NCBI RefSeq assembly: GCF_022012305.1
Contig: NZ_JAKLTM010000002.1
Span: 744,001 to 808,000 of the forward strand
Length of the DNA: 64,000 nucleotides
Origin: Ramlibacter paludis
GTDB lineage: Bacteria > Pseudomonadota > Gammaproteobacteria > Burkholderiales > Burkholderiaceae_C
Direction of reading: 5' to 3'
The stretch's first letter is position 1. Every line of letters starts with the position of its first letter. The position numbers and the translations under genes are program-made. The notes below the pieces were generated by a model that saw only the letters and a program-made list of their open reading frames with translations, did no database searches and had not been told where the DNA came from. This document shows, piece by piece, positions 1 through 8,920 of this stretch.

Positions 1-63
1 GCTGCAGGGAACGAGCTTGTCGGACAAGTTCCGCTTGGCCGTAGGACTGCTTTTGCGCCGTGT
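1..63. other. Gene-free left edge with imperfect inverted repeat
   Basis: No gene is supported here. The short palindrome CTTGTCGGACAAG is nested within GGAA...TTCC, giving an imperfect stem-loop just downstream of the ZIP transporter stop codon. It could be a weak transcription end for that minus-strand gene, but no T-run follows it on the minus strand. Confidence 0.3.
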
Positions 64-882
64 TCAGTGCGCGTGGGCGAAAGTACTCACGATGGTGACG
101 AGCGCGATGCCGCCGAGCAACCAGGCGATCTGCGCGAGCGTTTCGCGCGCGCCCAACCGCCTCTGCAGTTGCGGGATCAGGTCGGCCAGCGCCACGTAGA
201 TGAAGCTGCTGCTGGCCACGACCAGGAAGTACGGCAGGTAACCCACCAGCTGGTCGACGAGCCACCAGCCCACCAGTCCGCCCAGGGGCGTGACCGCGCC
301 GGCGAGCGTGACCTTCACCAGCGCGGCGCGCCGGTTGCGGCTGGTCTGGCGCAGCACCGCGAGGTCGCCGATATGGTGCGGCACCTCGTGCGCGAGCACC
401 GCCAGCGCGGCCACCAGCCCGAGATGGCGGTTGGCGATGAAGGCCGACGCGATGAGGATGCCGTCGCCGAAGCAATGCACGCTGTCGCCGGTGAGCACGG
501 CCCAGCCGCCGCTGCGCGCGGGCGGATGCGAATGGTGATCGTGACCGTGATGGTCATGCTCGCCCTCGCCGGCGTCGTGATGGTGCTCGTGCCCGTGGTG
601 CCAGAGCTCCGCCTTGTCCAGGAGGAAGAAGAACACCAGGCCCACCAGCAGCACCGCGAACAGCGGCTTGGGACCGGCCCTGCTCTCCAGCGCCTCGGGC
701 AGCAGGTGCATGAACGAGGTGGCCAGCAGCGCGCCCGCGGCGAGGCTCAGGAGGTGCTGCTCCTTCAAGCCGCGCACGCGCGGCTCCGGTCCCCAGCCCA
801 GGCGCATGAGGCCGGCGGCGAGCCACACGCTGCCGATGCCGGCGGCGAAGGTGGCTAACACGATGGTGAAGGCAGTGGTCAT
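64..882 (-). CDS. ZIP family divalent metal transporter
   Basis: A 272-aa integral membrane protein predicted to move divalent metal (Zn, Fe or Mn) across the inner membrane. It has about eight hydrophobic segments. The two signature metal-site helices are visible: one with HCFGDG around residue 136, and the next with HEVPHHIGD about 30 residues later. Between TM3 and TM4 is a long His/Asp/Glu-rich cytoplasmic loop typical of ZIP proteins, likely a metal-sensing or metal-buffering segment. Length is normal for the family. The next minus-strand gene lies 46 bp upstream, so co-transcription is possible but not obvious. Metal specificity cannot be read from the sequence. Confidence 0.9.
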   Translation of the reverse strand: MTTAFTIVLATFAAGIGSVWLAAGLMRLGWGPEPRVRGLKEQHLLSLAAGALLATSFMHLLPEALESRAGPKPLFAVLLVGLVFFFLLDKAELWHHGHEHHHDAGEGEHDHHGHDHHSHPPARSGGWAVLTGDSVHCFGDGILIASAFIANRHLGLVAALAVLAHEVPHHIGDLAVLRQTSRNRRAALVKVTLAGAVTPLGGLVGWWLVDQLVGYLPYFLVVASSSFIYVALADLIPQLQRRLGARETLAQIAWLLGGIALVTIVSTFAHAH

Positions 883-928
883 GGAAAGCCGCCTCTTCCA
901 GGCGGCTGCGGCGGCTAGTGAATGGGGA

Positions 929-1771
929 TCAGGCCGCGCCGTTCGCCTGCATCCAGGCCAGCGCGCGCTGGAAGCCGTCCTCGGCCGGCCCCGGGCGGAA
1001 GCTGGGGCGGTAGTCGGCGTGGAAGGCGTGCGGCGTGTCGGGATAGACGACGAACTGCGAGGCCCGCGCGGCCGGCGTGCCGGTCGCGAGGACAGCCTTC
1101 ATCTTATCAACCGTGTCAAGCGGGATGCCGGTGTCGGCCCCGCCATAGAGCCCGAGCACCGGCGCGCGCAGCTGCGCCGCGATGTCGACCGGGTTGCGTG
1201 GCTGCAAGGCGTTGGGCGTGCCGACCAGGCGTCCGTACCAGGCCACGCCGGCTTTCACGGGGCCTTGCGCCGCATACAGCCAGGTGATGCGCCCGCCCCA
1301 GCAGAAGCCCGTGATCGCCGCGCGCTGCACGTCGCCGCCGTTCGCGCCCGCCCAGCGCAGCGCCCCATCGAGGTCGGCCAGCACCTGCGCATCGGGCGCC
1401 TGCGACACGACTTCGGCCATCAGCTTCGCGAGCTCGCCATAGCTGCCCGGGTCGCCCTGGCGCGCGAACAGCTCCGGCGCGATGGCGAGGTAGCCGGCGC
1501 GGGCGAAGCGCCGGGCCGTGTCGGCGATGTATTCGTGCACGCCGAAGACTTCGTGCACCACCAGCACCACCGGCAGCTTGCTGCGGCCGGCCGGCGCGGC
1601 GCGGAAGGCCGGCACCCGGAAGCCGTCCACCTCGTACGTGATCTCGCCGGTGACGAGGCCTTCGGAGGACGTGCGGATGGCGGTCTGGGCGACCAGGGGA
1701 GCGGCGGCGGCGGCGTAGCCCACGCCGAGGGCGGCCTTCAGTGCGGTGCGGCGGTTCATGGAGCGGTTCAT
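929..1771 (-). CDS. Dienelactone hydrolase family protein, exported
   Basis: An alpha/beta hydrolase of the dienelactone hydrolase family. The N-terminus has a twin-Arg stretch (MNRRTALK) followed by an Ala-rich hydrophobic run ending near VAQ, which suggests Tat-dependent export. HEVFG is the family's oxyanion strand. The catalytic triad is readable: nucleophile Cys in GFCWGG, Asp in GGADTGIP and His in TPHAFH. A Cys nucleophile is characteristic of true DLH-like enzymes rather than general lipases. The start was set at the first ATG of MNRSMNRR; a second in-frame ATG at 1759 is almost as likely. It diverges from the tautomerase gene 50 bp away. The substrate is unknown; annotated relatives act on lactones or small esters of aromatic breakdown. 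Confidence 0.85.
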   Translation of the reverse strand: MNRSMNRRTALKAALGVGYAAAAAPLVAQTAIRTSSEGLVTGEITYEVDGFRVPAFRAAPAGRSKLPVVLVVHEVFGVHEYIADTARRFARAGYLAIAPELFARQGDPGSYGELAKLMAEVVSQAPDAQVLADLDGALRWAGANGGDVQRAAITGFCWGGRITWLYAAQGPVKAGVAWYGRLVGTPNALQPRNPVDIAAQLRAPVLGLYGGADTGIPLDTVDKMKAVLATGTPAARASQFVVYPDTPHAFHADYRPSFRPGPAEDGFQRALAWMQANGAA

Positions 1772-1821
1772 GCGGCGCAAGTCTAGGCACAATCCGCGGC
1801 AGGCAAACGAAGGAGAACCCC

Positions 1822-2010
1822 ATGCCCACCATCCGCGTCGAGATGTTCGAAGGCCGCACGCCGGAACAGAAGAAGAACCTCGTCCAGGCGCTCACGCAAG
1901 CCTGCGTCGAAACCCTGGGCAGCAAGGCCGAGAGCGTCGACGTGATCCTCTTCGACATCAAGAAGACGGATTGGGCGACGGGTGGGGAGCTGTGGTCGGA
2001 GAAGAAATAG
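1822..2010 (+). CDS. 4-oxalocrotonate tautomerase family protein
   Basis: A 62-aa protein beginning MPTIRVEMFEGRT. After Met removal the N-terminal proline would be the catalytic base of the tautomerase superfamily, and the length is exactly that of the family's short subunits, which assemble as hexamers. The start is fixed by this proline and by a good ribosome-binding site (AAGGAGAA, about 6 nt upstream). It diverges from the dienelactone-hydrolase-like gene and converges on polA, whose stop lies 5 bp away. Both flanking small-molecule enzymes fit aromatic-ring catabolism, but no dedicated pathway is present here. The true substrate is unknown. Confidence 0.9.
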   Translation: MPTIRVEMFEGRTPEQKKNLVQALTQACVETLGSKAESVDVILFDIKKTDWATGGELWSEKK

Positions 2011-2015
2011 CGGCG

Positions 2016-4838
2016 TCAGTGCGCCTCTTCCCAGTTCGCCCCCACCCCGATCTCGGCCAGCAGCGGCACGCGCAGTTCCGCGACGCCGGCCATCAGGCGG
2101 GGGATCTCGGCCTTCACCCAGTCGACCTCGTCCTCGGGCACTTCGAACACCAGTTCGTCGTGCACCTGCATGATCATCTTCGTGCGGCGCTGCTCGCGGT
2201 CCAGCACGTCCTGCACCTTGCACATCGCCAGCTTGATCAGGTCGGCCGCCGTGCCCTGCATCGGCGCGTTGATGGCCTGGCGCTCGGCGCTGCCGCGGCG
2301 CGGGCCGTTGGGTGAGTTGATCTCGGGCAGGTACAGGCGCCGGCCGAACACGGTTTCCACGTAGCCGCGGCTCTTGGCCGACAGCCGCGTCTCGTCCATG
2401 TACTGCTTCACGCCCGGATAGCGCATGAAATAGCGCTCGATGTAGTTCTTGGCCGCCGCCGTCTCGATGCCGAGGTTGCGCGCCAGCCCGAAGCTGCTCA
2501 TGCCGTAGATCAGGCCGAAGTTGATCACCTTGGCGTAGCGGCGCTGCTCGCTCGACACTTCCTCCAGCGCCACGCCGAACACTTCGGCCGCGGTGGCGCG
2601 GTGCACGTCCAGGTTCTCGCGGAAGGCGCGCTGCAGCGCCTCGTCCTCGCTGATGTGCGCCATGATGCGCAGCTCGATCTGGCTGTAGTCGGCGCTCGCG
2701 ATGCGGTGCCCCGGCGGCGCGATGAAGGCCTCGCGCACGCGCCGGCCTTCGACGGTGCGCACCGGGATGTTCTGCAGATTGGGGTCGTTGGACGACAGGC
2801 GCCCCGTCACCGCCACCGCCTGCGCGTAGTGCGTGTGCACGCGGCCCGTGCGCGGATGCGCCAGCTGCGCCAGCTTGTCGGTGTAAGTGCCTTTCAGCTT
2901 CGACAGGCTGCGGTGCTCCAGCAGCTTGGCCGGCAGCGGGTAGTCCTCGGCCAGTTCCTGCAGCACCTCTTCGTCCGTGCTCGGCGCGCCGCTCGCGGTC
3001 TTGCGCTTCACCGGCAAGCCCAGTTTCACGAACAGCACTTCGCCGATCTGCTTGGGGCTGCCCAGGTTGAAGGGCTGCCCGGCCAGGTCGTGCGCCTCGC
3101 GCTCCAGCTGCATCATGCGGCTGCCCAGCTCGTTGCTTTGCTGGGCGAGCGCGGTCGCATCGATCAGGACGCCATTGCGCTCCACGCGGTACAGCGCCTC
3201 GCTGGACTCCATCTCCAGGTCGTAGATGAATTTCAGCTTGGCGTCGCGCTCCAGCTTGGGCCACAGCGCCAGGTGCACGTCGAGGGTCTGGTCCGAGTCC
3301 TCGCAGGAATACTCGGAGGCCTTGTCGATCGAGACCTGGTTGAAGGTGATCTGGTGCGCGCCCTTGCCGGCGATGGTTTCGTAGTCGATGCCGCTGCGGC
3401 CCAGGTGGCGCTCGGCGAGGCTCGCGAGCCCGTGCGGCTTGTGCACTTCGAGCACGTAGCTTTGCAGCATGGTGTCGTGCACGTAGCCGCGCACCTCGAT
3501 GCCGTGGTTGGCGAACACGTGGCGGTCGTACTTCACGTGCTGCCCCAGCTTGTGCTTCTCGGGGTTTTCCAGCCATGGCTTCAGCTTCGCCAGCACCTCG
3601 TCGCGCGGCAGCTGGTCGGGCGCGCCGGGATAGTCGTGCGCCAGCGGGATGTAGCAGGCAAGGCCCGGCTCGGTGCTGAAGGACAGGCCGACGATCTCGG
3701 CCTTCATCTCGTCCAGCGAGTTGGTCTCGGTATCCAGCGCCACCAGCTGCGCGGCTTCGATGCGTTCCAGCCAGGGATTGAACTCTTCCCAGGTGAAGAC
3801 GGTGTCGTAGTGCAGGTTGGTGGCCTGCGACAGGCCGCTCAGGTCCGGCTCCTCGAACAGGCCGCCGGTGCTGCCCGGGCCGACCTTCCTGCGGCTCTTG
3901 TGCTCCTCCAGCAGTTCCGGCGGCACGTCGTGCGACTCCAGCTGCTTGACCAGGCCCTTGAAGCCGTAGCGCTCGTAGAAGCCCTTCAGGCCCTCGACGT
4001 CCTGGCCGCCGATGACGATGTCTTCCAGCGCCGGGAAGCCGGCAATGTGGTCCTTCAGGTCGCAGTCGGTGCGGATGGTCACCAGCGCGCGGCCCTTGGG
4101 GATCCAGTCCAGCGCCTTGCGCAGGTTCTCGCCGACGGCGCCTTTCACTTCGGCGGCGCGCGCGACCAGGTTGTCGAGCGAGCCGTATTCGGTCAGCAGC
4201 TTCACCGCGGTTTTCGGGCCGACCTTGTCGACGCCCGGCACGTTGTCGACCGAGTCGCCGACCAGCGTCTGGTAGTCCACCATCAGCCGCGGCGGCACGC
4301 CGAACTCGGCCTCCACGCCGGCCATGTCGCGCTTGCGGTCGTTCATGGTGTCGATCACCACCACGTTCTCGTTCACCAGCTGCGACAGGTCCTTGTCGCC
4401 GCTGGAAATCACCGTCTGCAGTCCGTGGGTCGTCCCCACGCAGGCCAGCGTGCCGATCACGTCGTCGGCTTCGACGCCGGGGACGTTCAGCACCTTCCAG
4501 CCAAGCAGGCGCACCACCTCGTGGATCGGGTCGATCTGCGCGCGCAGGTCCGGCGGCATCGGCGAGCGCGTCGCCTTGTAGTCGGGATAGAGGTCGTCGC
4601 GGAAAGTCTTGCCCGGCGCGTCGAACACGCAGACGGCGTAGTCGGCGCGCACGTCGCGCCGCAGCTTCGTCATCATGTTGATCATGCCGCGGATGGCGCC
4701 GGTGGCCGGGCTCGCGGGGTCGCCCGGCACGGCACGCAGGTCCGGCATGGCATGGAAGGCCCGGTACAGGTAGCTGGAGCCGTCGACCAGCAGCAGGGTC
4801 TTGGGTTCGGGGGTGGGAACTTCGTCCGTCTCGCTCAT
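2016..4838 (-). CDS. polA: DNA polymerase I
   Basis: A 940-aa family A DNA polymerase for Okazaki fragment processing and repair synthesis. The order is full length: an N-terminal 5'-nuclease domain with LLVDGSSYLYRAFHA at its start and EADDVIGTLA further in; a proofreading 3'-5' exonuclease with the DxE motif in LDTETNSLD near residue 370; and the polymerase palm with motif A (DYSQIELR, around residue 713), motif B (RYAKVINFGLIYG) and motif C (VHDELVFE, near 889). All metal-binding acidic residues in these motifs are intact, so both exonuclease and polymerase should be active. The start ATG at 4838 has AGGAGGG-type sequence upstream on the minus strand (cctcctat on the plus strand reads as a strong Shine-Dalgarno). 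It diverges from the small exported protein gene. Confidence 0.98.
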   Translation of the reverse strand: MSETDEVPTPEPKTLLLVDGSSYLYRAFHAMPDLRAVPGDPASPATGAIRGMINMMTKLRRDVRADYAVCVFDAPGKTFRDDLYPDYKATRSPMPPDLRAQIDPIHEVVRLLGWKVLNVPGVEADDVIGTLACVGTTHGLQTVISSGDKDLSQLVNENVVVIDTMNDRKRDMAGVEAEFGVPPRLMVDYQTLVGDSVDNVPGVDKVGPKTAVKLLTEYGSLDNLVARAAEVKGAVGENLRKALDWIPKGRALVTIRTDCDLKDHIAGFPALEDIVIGGQDVEGLKGFYERYGFKGLVKQLESHDVPPELLEEHKSRRKVGPGSTGGLFEEPDLSGLSQATNLHYDTVFTWEEFNPWLERIEAAQLVALDTETNSLDEMKAEIVGLSFSTEPGLACYIPLAHDYPGAPDQLPRDEVLAKLKPWLENPEKHKLGQHVKYDRHVFANHGIEVRGYVHDTMLQSYVLEVHKPHGLASLAERHLGRSGIDYETIAGKGAHQITFNQVSIDKASEYSCEDSDQTLDVHLALWPKLERDAKLKFIYDLEMESSEALYRVERNGVLIDATALAQQSNELGSRMMQLEREAHDLAGQPFNLGSPKQIGEVLFVKLGLPVKRKTASGAPSTDEEVLQELAEDYPLPAKLLEHRSLSKLKGTYTDKLAQLAHPRTGRVHTHYAQAVAVTGRLSSNDPNLQNIPVRTVEGRRVREAFIAPPGHRIASADYSQIELRIMAHISEDEALQRAFRENLDVHRATAAEVFGVALEEVSSEQRRYAKVINFGLIYGMSSFGLARNLGIETAAAKNYIERYFMRYPGVKQYMDETRLSAKSRGYVETVFGRRLYLPEINSPNGPRRGSAERQAINAPMQGTAADLIKLAMCKVQDVLDREQRRTKMIMQVHDELVFEVPEDEVDWVKAEIPRLMAGVAELRVPLLAEIGVGANWEEAH

Positions 4839-4903
4839 AGGAGGGGGATTGTGCCTGCGGCACGTGCCGCGGTTCGTTCCTCACCACGGCCTACAATGGC
4901 CGC

Positions 4904-5221
4904 ATGCGTTCGATCCCGTTCCTGTTGGCACTGGCATTCCCCGTGGCCGCGCTCGCGCAGGCCCAGGCTCCCCTCACCCGCGAGCCCGACGGCGAGCCGC
5001 GCCACAACCAGAAGATCGAGCGGCTGCATGCCGAGGACGACCACGCCACCATCGACGAACTGCGCGTGGGCGGCCAGACCAAGTCGGTGAAGGTGCAGCC
5101 CAAGGCCGCCGTGCCGGGCTACGAGATCCAGCCGAGCGACATGGCGCGCACGCGCCCGGCCGACAGCCGCGAAGGCCTGGCCGGCCGCAGCCAGCGCGTC
5201 TGGAACGTCTTCGGATTCTGA
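4904..5221 (+). CDS. Small exported protein of unknown function (DUF2782-like)
   Basis: A 105-aa protein with a clear Sec signal peptide (hydrophobic [15 protein letters not shown], cleavage near residue 20) and a soluble remainder. The middle part, [19 protein letters not shown], resembles the short conserved core (xxVDExRVxGxxxxxxVxP) of DUF2782-type periplasmic proteins, which sit next to polA or thrB in many beta-proteobacteria; this assignment is tentative. Its stop codon is one base from the thrB start, so the two are almost certainly co-transcribed and translationally coupled. Function unknown. Confidence 0.65.
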   Translation: MRSIPFLLALAFPVAALAQAQAPLTREPDGEPRHNQKIERLHAEDDHATIDELRVGGQTKSVKVQPKAAVPGYEIQPSDMARTRPADSREGLAGRSQRVWNVFGF

Positions 5222-5222
5222 G

Positions 5223-6194
5223 ATGGCGGTTTTCACGGAAGTCTCGGAAGACGAGGCCGGCGCGCTGCTGCGCGCGCTGAAGCTGGGCGAGCTGGCCTCG
5301 CTGCGCGGCATCCAGAGCGGCATCGAGAACACCAACTACTTCGTCACGGCGCGCGACGTGCTGGGCGAGCGCGAGTTCGTGCTGACGCTGTTCGAGCGCC
5401 TCACCTTCGAGCAGCTGCCCTTCTACCTGCACCTGATGAAGCACCTGGCGCAGCACGGCATCCCGGTTCCGGACCCGGCCGCCGACGCCAGCGGCGACAT
5501 CCTGCACACCGTGGCGGGCAAGCCGGCGGCGCTGGTCAACAAGCTGGAGGGCCGGCACGAGCTGGCGCCCAGCGCCGACCACTGCGCGCAGGTGGGCACC
5601 ATGCTGGCCCGCATGCACCTGGCCGGCCGCGACTACAACCGGCACCAGCCCAACCTGCGCGGCCTGCCCTGGTGGAACGAAACGGTGCCGGTGGTGCTGC
5701 CCTTCGTCACCGAGCCGCAGGCGGCCCTCCTGCGCAGCGAGCTGGCCTTCCAGAACCACGTCGCCTCCAGCTCGGCCTACCGCGCCCTGCCGCGCGGGCC
5801 CGTGCATGCGGACCTGTTCCGCGACAACACGATGTTCGAGGACGGCCAGCTCACCGGCTTCTTCGACTTCTATTTCGCCGGCGTCGATGCCTGGCTGTTC
5901 GACCTGGCCGTGTGCCTGAACGACTGGGCGATCGACCTGCCGACCGGCACCCACGATCCCGAACGCGCGAGCGCCTTCGTCCGGGCCTATGCCGCGGTGC
6001 GGCCGCTGGCCGCGGCGGAGCGGCAACTGCTGCCGGCGATGCTGCGCGCCGGGGCGCTGCGCTTCTGGATCTCGCGCCTGTGGGACTTCCACCTGCCGCG
6101 CGAGGCCTCGATGCTCAAGGCGCACGACCCGACCCATTTCGAGCGGGTCCTGCGCCAGCGCGTCGCCCATCCTGTTGCGGCGAGCACGCTCTGA
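5223..6194 (+). CDS. thrB: Homoserine kinase (ThrB type II, APH fold)
   Basis: A 323-aa ATP-dependent kinase that phosphorylates homoserine in threonine biosynthesis. It belongs to the aminoglycoside-phosphotransferase-fold type, not the GHMP type. Visible hallmarks are the N-terminal GIENTNYFV segment, the Brenner-type catalytic loop [10 protein letters not shown] near residue 195 and the metal-binding Asp in FFDFYFAG, followed by DLAVCLNDW. Length and motif spacing match the family. It starts 1 bp after the upstream exported-protein gene, consistent with a two-gene operon. Confidence 0.95.
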   Translation: MAVFTEVSEDEAGALLRALKLGELASLRGIQSGIENTNYFVTARDVLGEREFVLTLFERLTFEQLPFYLHLMKHLAQHGIPVPDPAADASGDILHTVAGKPAALVNKLEGRHELAPSADHCAQVGTMLARMHLAGRDYNRHQPNLRGLPWWNETVPVVLPFVTEPQAALLRSELAFQNHVASSSAYRALPRGPVHADLFRDNTMFEDGQLTGFFDFYFAGVDAWLFDLAVCLNDWAIDLPTGTHDPERASAFVRAYAAVRPLAAAERQLLPAMLRAGALRFWISRLWDFHLPREASMLKAHDPTHFERVLRQRVAHPVAASTL

Positions 6195-6299
6195 CGCCCG
6201 CCGTGGCGACTTGCGTCAACTTTTTCACGCACTTGCCCCGCTCCGGCGGATAGTCTGCACAAACCTGCATCGAAACCCGCACCTGCCGCGTATCCGTTC

Positions 6300-7082
6300 G
6301 TGAAACTCAACATCGTCCCCGCACGCACCGGCATCCAATGGGTCAAGCTCGGCATCCAGACCTTCTTCCGCCAGCCCCTCGGCCTCACGGGCCTCGTCTT
6401 CATGTACGGGGCGGCGTATGCCTTGCTGGCGGCGATTCCCTTCGTCGGCGTCGTGGCCCTGGCAGTGCTGACGCCGGCCGCGACGCTGGGCATGTTCGTC
6501 GCCGCCGACCGCGTCACCAACGGCATCTTCCCGATGCCCTCCGTGTTCATCGCGGGCTTCCGCGCCAATCCCGCCTGCAGCCGCGCGATGCTGGTGCTGG
6601 GGCTGATGCACGTCACCATCCTCGTGGTGCTGCTGGGCGCGCTGGCCCTCTTCTTCCCCGGCCCCGCGATCCAGGCCACCGAGGCCACGGCGTCGGCGCC
6701 GGCCAAGGTGCAGCTGTCGCCCGTGATCCTCGTGGCCTTCGTGCTGCAACTGCCGCTGCTGGTGCTCTTTGCCTTCGCGCCGGCGCTGGTCTACTGGCAC
6801 GGCATCACGCCCGGCAAGAGCCTGTTCTTCAGCGCCATCGCCTTCTGGCGCAACATCCGCGCCTTCGTCACCTACGCCGCCACCTGGTTCCTGCTGCTGT
6901 CGCTGCTGCTGATCCTGCTGCTGCTGGTGTCGGGCGGCAACCGGGTGGTGATGCTGCAGTTCCTGGCGCCCTTCAGCATCGTCTTCCTGGCGATGCTGTT
7001 CACGTCGATGTATTTCTCGTTCCGCGACAGCTTCGTCGCGGACGCCGAAGAATCCGATAACCAACGAGGAGAACCGCGATGA
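6300..7082 (+). CDS. BPSS1780-family inner-membrane protein
   Basis: A 260-aa polytopic membrane protein with about six hydrophobic segments in a DUF-type arrangement. The N-terminal MKLNIVPARTGIQWVKLG and the phrase ADRVTNGIFPMPSVFIAGF are characteristic of the BPSS1780 family, which is common in Burkholderiales and of unknown function. It uses a GTG start, and the ATG-containing end overlaps the next gene (FecR-domain) by 4 bp, so the two are likely coupled. The 105-bp gap upstream may carry its promoter, but I see no convincing -35/-10 pair. Confidence 0.85.
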   Translation: MKLNIVPARTGIQWVKLGIQTFFRQPLGLTGLVFMYGAAYALLAAIPFVGVVALAVLTPAATLGMFVAADRVTNGIFPMPSVFIAGFRANPACSRAMLVLGLMHVTILVVLLGALALFFPGPAIQATEATASAPAKVQLSPVILVAFVLQLPLLVLFAFAPALVYWHGITPGKSLFFSAIAFWRNIRAFVTYAATWFLLLSLLLILLLLVSGGNRVVMLQFLAPFSIVFLAMLFTSMYFSFRDSFVADAEESDNQRGEPR

Positions 7083-7825
7083 GCAGCCACATCCTGCAAG
7101 GACGCACCGAAGACGAAGTGCTCTGGTTTCGCCGCCGCAGCGTGCTGCAGGGCGCGCTGGCCTGGACGGCCGGGGGCGGCTTCGCGGCCGCGCACGCGCA
7201 GCAGCGCAGCAACGTCGTCGAGATGCAGGGCGACGCGCTGCTCAATGGCCAGCCGCTGCGGCGCCAGCAGTCGATCCAGACCGGCGACCGCATCGAGACC
7301 GGGCCGGGCTCCAACCTCTCCTTCGTGATCGGCAACGCGGCGCTGCACGTGCGCGAGAACTCGCGCATCACCGTGGAACGGGGCCAGACGCTCAACACCA
7401 TCAGCGTGCTGCGCATGCTGACGGGCGCCGTGGTCAGCGTGTGGGGCCGCGGCAGCAACCGCCAGATCGTCACGCCGACGCTGACCGCGGGCATCCGCGG
7501 CACCGGCGTCTACACCGAGGTGTTTGCCGACCAGGGCTACCGCAGCTACTTCTGCAACTGCTACGGCACCGTCGACATGTCGGCCGCCGGCGAGCGCTTC
7601 GTGTCGCAATCGATGTACCACCAGTCCTTCTGGGGCGAGGCGCAGCCGCGCGCGGGCCGCATGCTGACCCCGGCGCTGGCGATCAACCACACCGACGAGG
7701 AACTGGAATTCCTCGCCGGCCTGGTGGGCCAGCAGACGGCCTGGCAGGCCGCCGGCCGCAAGGGCGTGAAGGACGGCTCGGGCTACATGGACCCGGGCCA
7801 GCAGCATCCGCTGACGCCGCGCTGA
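7079..7825 (+). CDS. FecR-domain exported protein
   Basis: A 248-aa protein with an N-terminal twin-Arg segment (FRRRSVLQGALAWTAGG) followed by a hydrophobic run and AHAQ, suggesting Tat export. The mature part has the FecR beta-structure pattern: a two-strand unit with GDRIETGPGSNLSFVIG, an LHVRENSRI strand, and GIRGTGVYTEV, the usual signature of stand-alone FecR proteins. Unlike iron-dicitrate FecR it has no transmembrane anchor plus sigma-factor partner here. A cysteine pair (CNCY) lies near residue 160. It overlaps the upstream membrane protein gene by 4 bp, which suggests joint function in the envelope. Confidence 0.85.
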   Translation: MSSHILQGRTEDEVLWFRRRSVLQGALAWTAGGGFAAAHAQQRSNVVEMQGDALLNGQPLRRQQSIQTGDRIETGPGSNLSFVIGNAALHVRENSRITVERGQTLNTISVLRMLTGAVVSVWGRGSNRQIVTPTLTAGIRGTGVYTEVFADQGYRSYFCNCYGTVDMSAAGERFVSQSMYHQSFWGEAQPRAGRMLTPALAINHTDEELEFLAGLVGQQTAWQAAGRKGVKDGSGYMDPGQQHPLTPR

Positions 7826-7836
7826 TTGGGAACTGG

Positions 7837-7856
7837 GTCCCCGCCTGCGCGGGGAC
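7837..7856. repeat. REP-like hairpin GTCCCCGC-CTGC-GCGGGGAC
   Basis: A perfect 8-bp stem with a 4-nt loop between the convergent FecR-domain and TPR genes. This GTCCCCGC...GCGGGGAC pattern recurs between genes in many Burkholderiales and behaves as a REP-like element. Lying between two convergent stops, it may end or stabilise both transcripts, although no T-run follows on either strand. Confidence 0.7.
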
Positions 7857-7867
7857 GAAGCTGCCCG

Positions 7868-8347
7868 TCACTGCAGCTTCGACTTGTACTCGGCGATGGA
7901 CTTCGCGAGGTCCTGGTACTCCTCGCAGTCGCGGCCGCCGCAGATGCGCTCGAGTTCGGCCAGGTGCTGCTCGGCCTGCTGCGGCTTCCTGTCGATCAGG
8001 TAGGCCTCGCCGATGTATTCGTGCGCGCCCTTGTGCTGCGGGTTGATCTTCAGCGCCATGCCGTAGTGCTCGTACGCCTTCGCCATGTCCGGGCTGGCCC
8101 GCTTGCGGTAGGTGTAGCCCAGGAGGTTGTGCACGTCGGCGTTCTGCGGCTGCTCGCGCACCGCCACCGTCAATTCGCGCATGGCACCGTCCCAGTCCTT
8201 CAGCGCGATGGCGCTGCGGGCCGTTGCCAGGCGGTCGACCTGGCGGGCCGGCGTGGCGCGCCGGGCAGGCGCGGGCTCCACGGTGTCGACGGCCGAGGCC
8301 GGACCGGCGGCAGCCAGCAAAGCTGCCAGCAACAGGGATTCCTTCAT
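7868..8347 (-). CDS. Exported TPR-repeat protein
   Basis: A 159-aa protein with a Sec signal peptide (LLLAALLAAAGPASA). Its tetratricopeptide repeats run through ALKDWDGAMRELTVAVREQPQNADVHNLLGYTYRK-type units; the Trp-Gly-Tyr-Ala-Pro spacing typical of TPRs can be followed over about three repeats. The start was placed at the ATG at 8347 because it directly precedes the signal peptide and has CAGGAG upstream; longer in-frame extensions reach into the divergent gene's leader and encode nothing signal-like. A conserved CGGRDCEEY cysteine pair lies near the C-terminus. Likely a periplasmic protein-protein adaptor; partner unknown. Confidence 0.8.
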   Translation of the reverse strand: MKESLLLAALLAAAGPASAVDTVEPAPARRATPARQVDRLATARSAIALKDWDGAMRELTVAVREQPQNADVHNLLGYTYRKRASPDMAKAYEHYGMALKINPQHKGAHEYIGEAYLIDRKPQQAEQHLAELERICGGRDCEEYQDLAKSIAEYKSKLQ

Positions 8348-8387
8348 GCTTCGCTCCTGGTGAAGAGAGAACTTAATGTTGACTCTG

Positions 8388-8415
8388 TTGCAATTCTGTA
8401 AGCCATTGTTACAAT
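8388..8415 (+). promoter_or_regulatory. Candidate sigma-70 promoter for the 151-aa gene
   Basis: TTGCAA (8388-8393) and TACAAT (8410-8415) are separated by 16 bp, close to the sigma-70 consensus. They lie in an AT-rich patch that stands out in this GC-rich region, and are followed after about 25 bp by GAGGGAGGA and the ATG at 8449. Confidence 0.6.
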
Positions 8416-8448
8416 GCTTCGACCCAATCACTTCCTGAGGGAGGAAGC

Positions 8449-8904
8449 ATGAACAAGCCGCTCTGGGGCAGGAAGCCTTCACAGTTCGCGGACACGGAGC
8501 CGGCGTCGACGATGCCGATGACCCTGCCGCCCGGCGGCGACTTCGACGCGCCGACCGAACCGATGCCGCTCAGCGCCCGCCCCACCCCGCCCCGCACCGA
8601 GCTGAGCCTCGCACCCGTGGAAGCCGGAGAGTACGAGCTGATGGCCGAACTGCGCAAGGACAACCGGGTCTGCCCCCAGCCCACGCGCTGGCTGGAGTTC
8701 TTCCGGCTGTTGCAGGATCACGCCGGCCGGCAGCCGTTGCCCTCGCCGCCGCTCACCGGGTCCGCCTGGGCCGCGACGCCGCCGTCGGCCAAGCGCATGT
8801 GCTTCCGCGAGCAGGCGGAGTGGGCCGTGCAGAACGGCTGCGTGGCCGAGGCCTGCGAGTTCCTCGCGGGACTGCCGAAGAGCGACTGGCTGTACGCCGA
8901 CTGA
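8449..8904 (+). CDS. Conserved hypothetical protein, 151 aa
   Basis: A soluble cytoplasmic protein without recognised domain. The first 55 residues are Pro-rich and probably disordered. The C-terminal part (residues about 65-151) is mostly helical and contains RWLEFFRLLQDHAG and FREQAEWAVQNGCVAEACEFLAGLPKSDWLY, which looks like a small helical bundle. The start has a very strong ribosome-binding site (GAGGGAGGA) and a plausible promoter. It converges on uvrD with a 16-bp gap. No function can be assigned. Confidence 0.7.
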   Translation: MNKPLWGRKPSQFADTEPASTMPMTLPPGGDFDAPTEPMPLSARPTPPRTELSLAPVEAGEYELMAELRKDNRVCPQPTRWLEFFRLLQDHAGRQPLPSPPLTGSAWAATPPSAKRMCFREQAEWAVQNGCVAEACEFLAGLPKSDWLYAD

Positions 8905-8920
8905 GCGCCGGCTCCGGCGT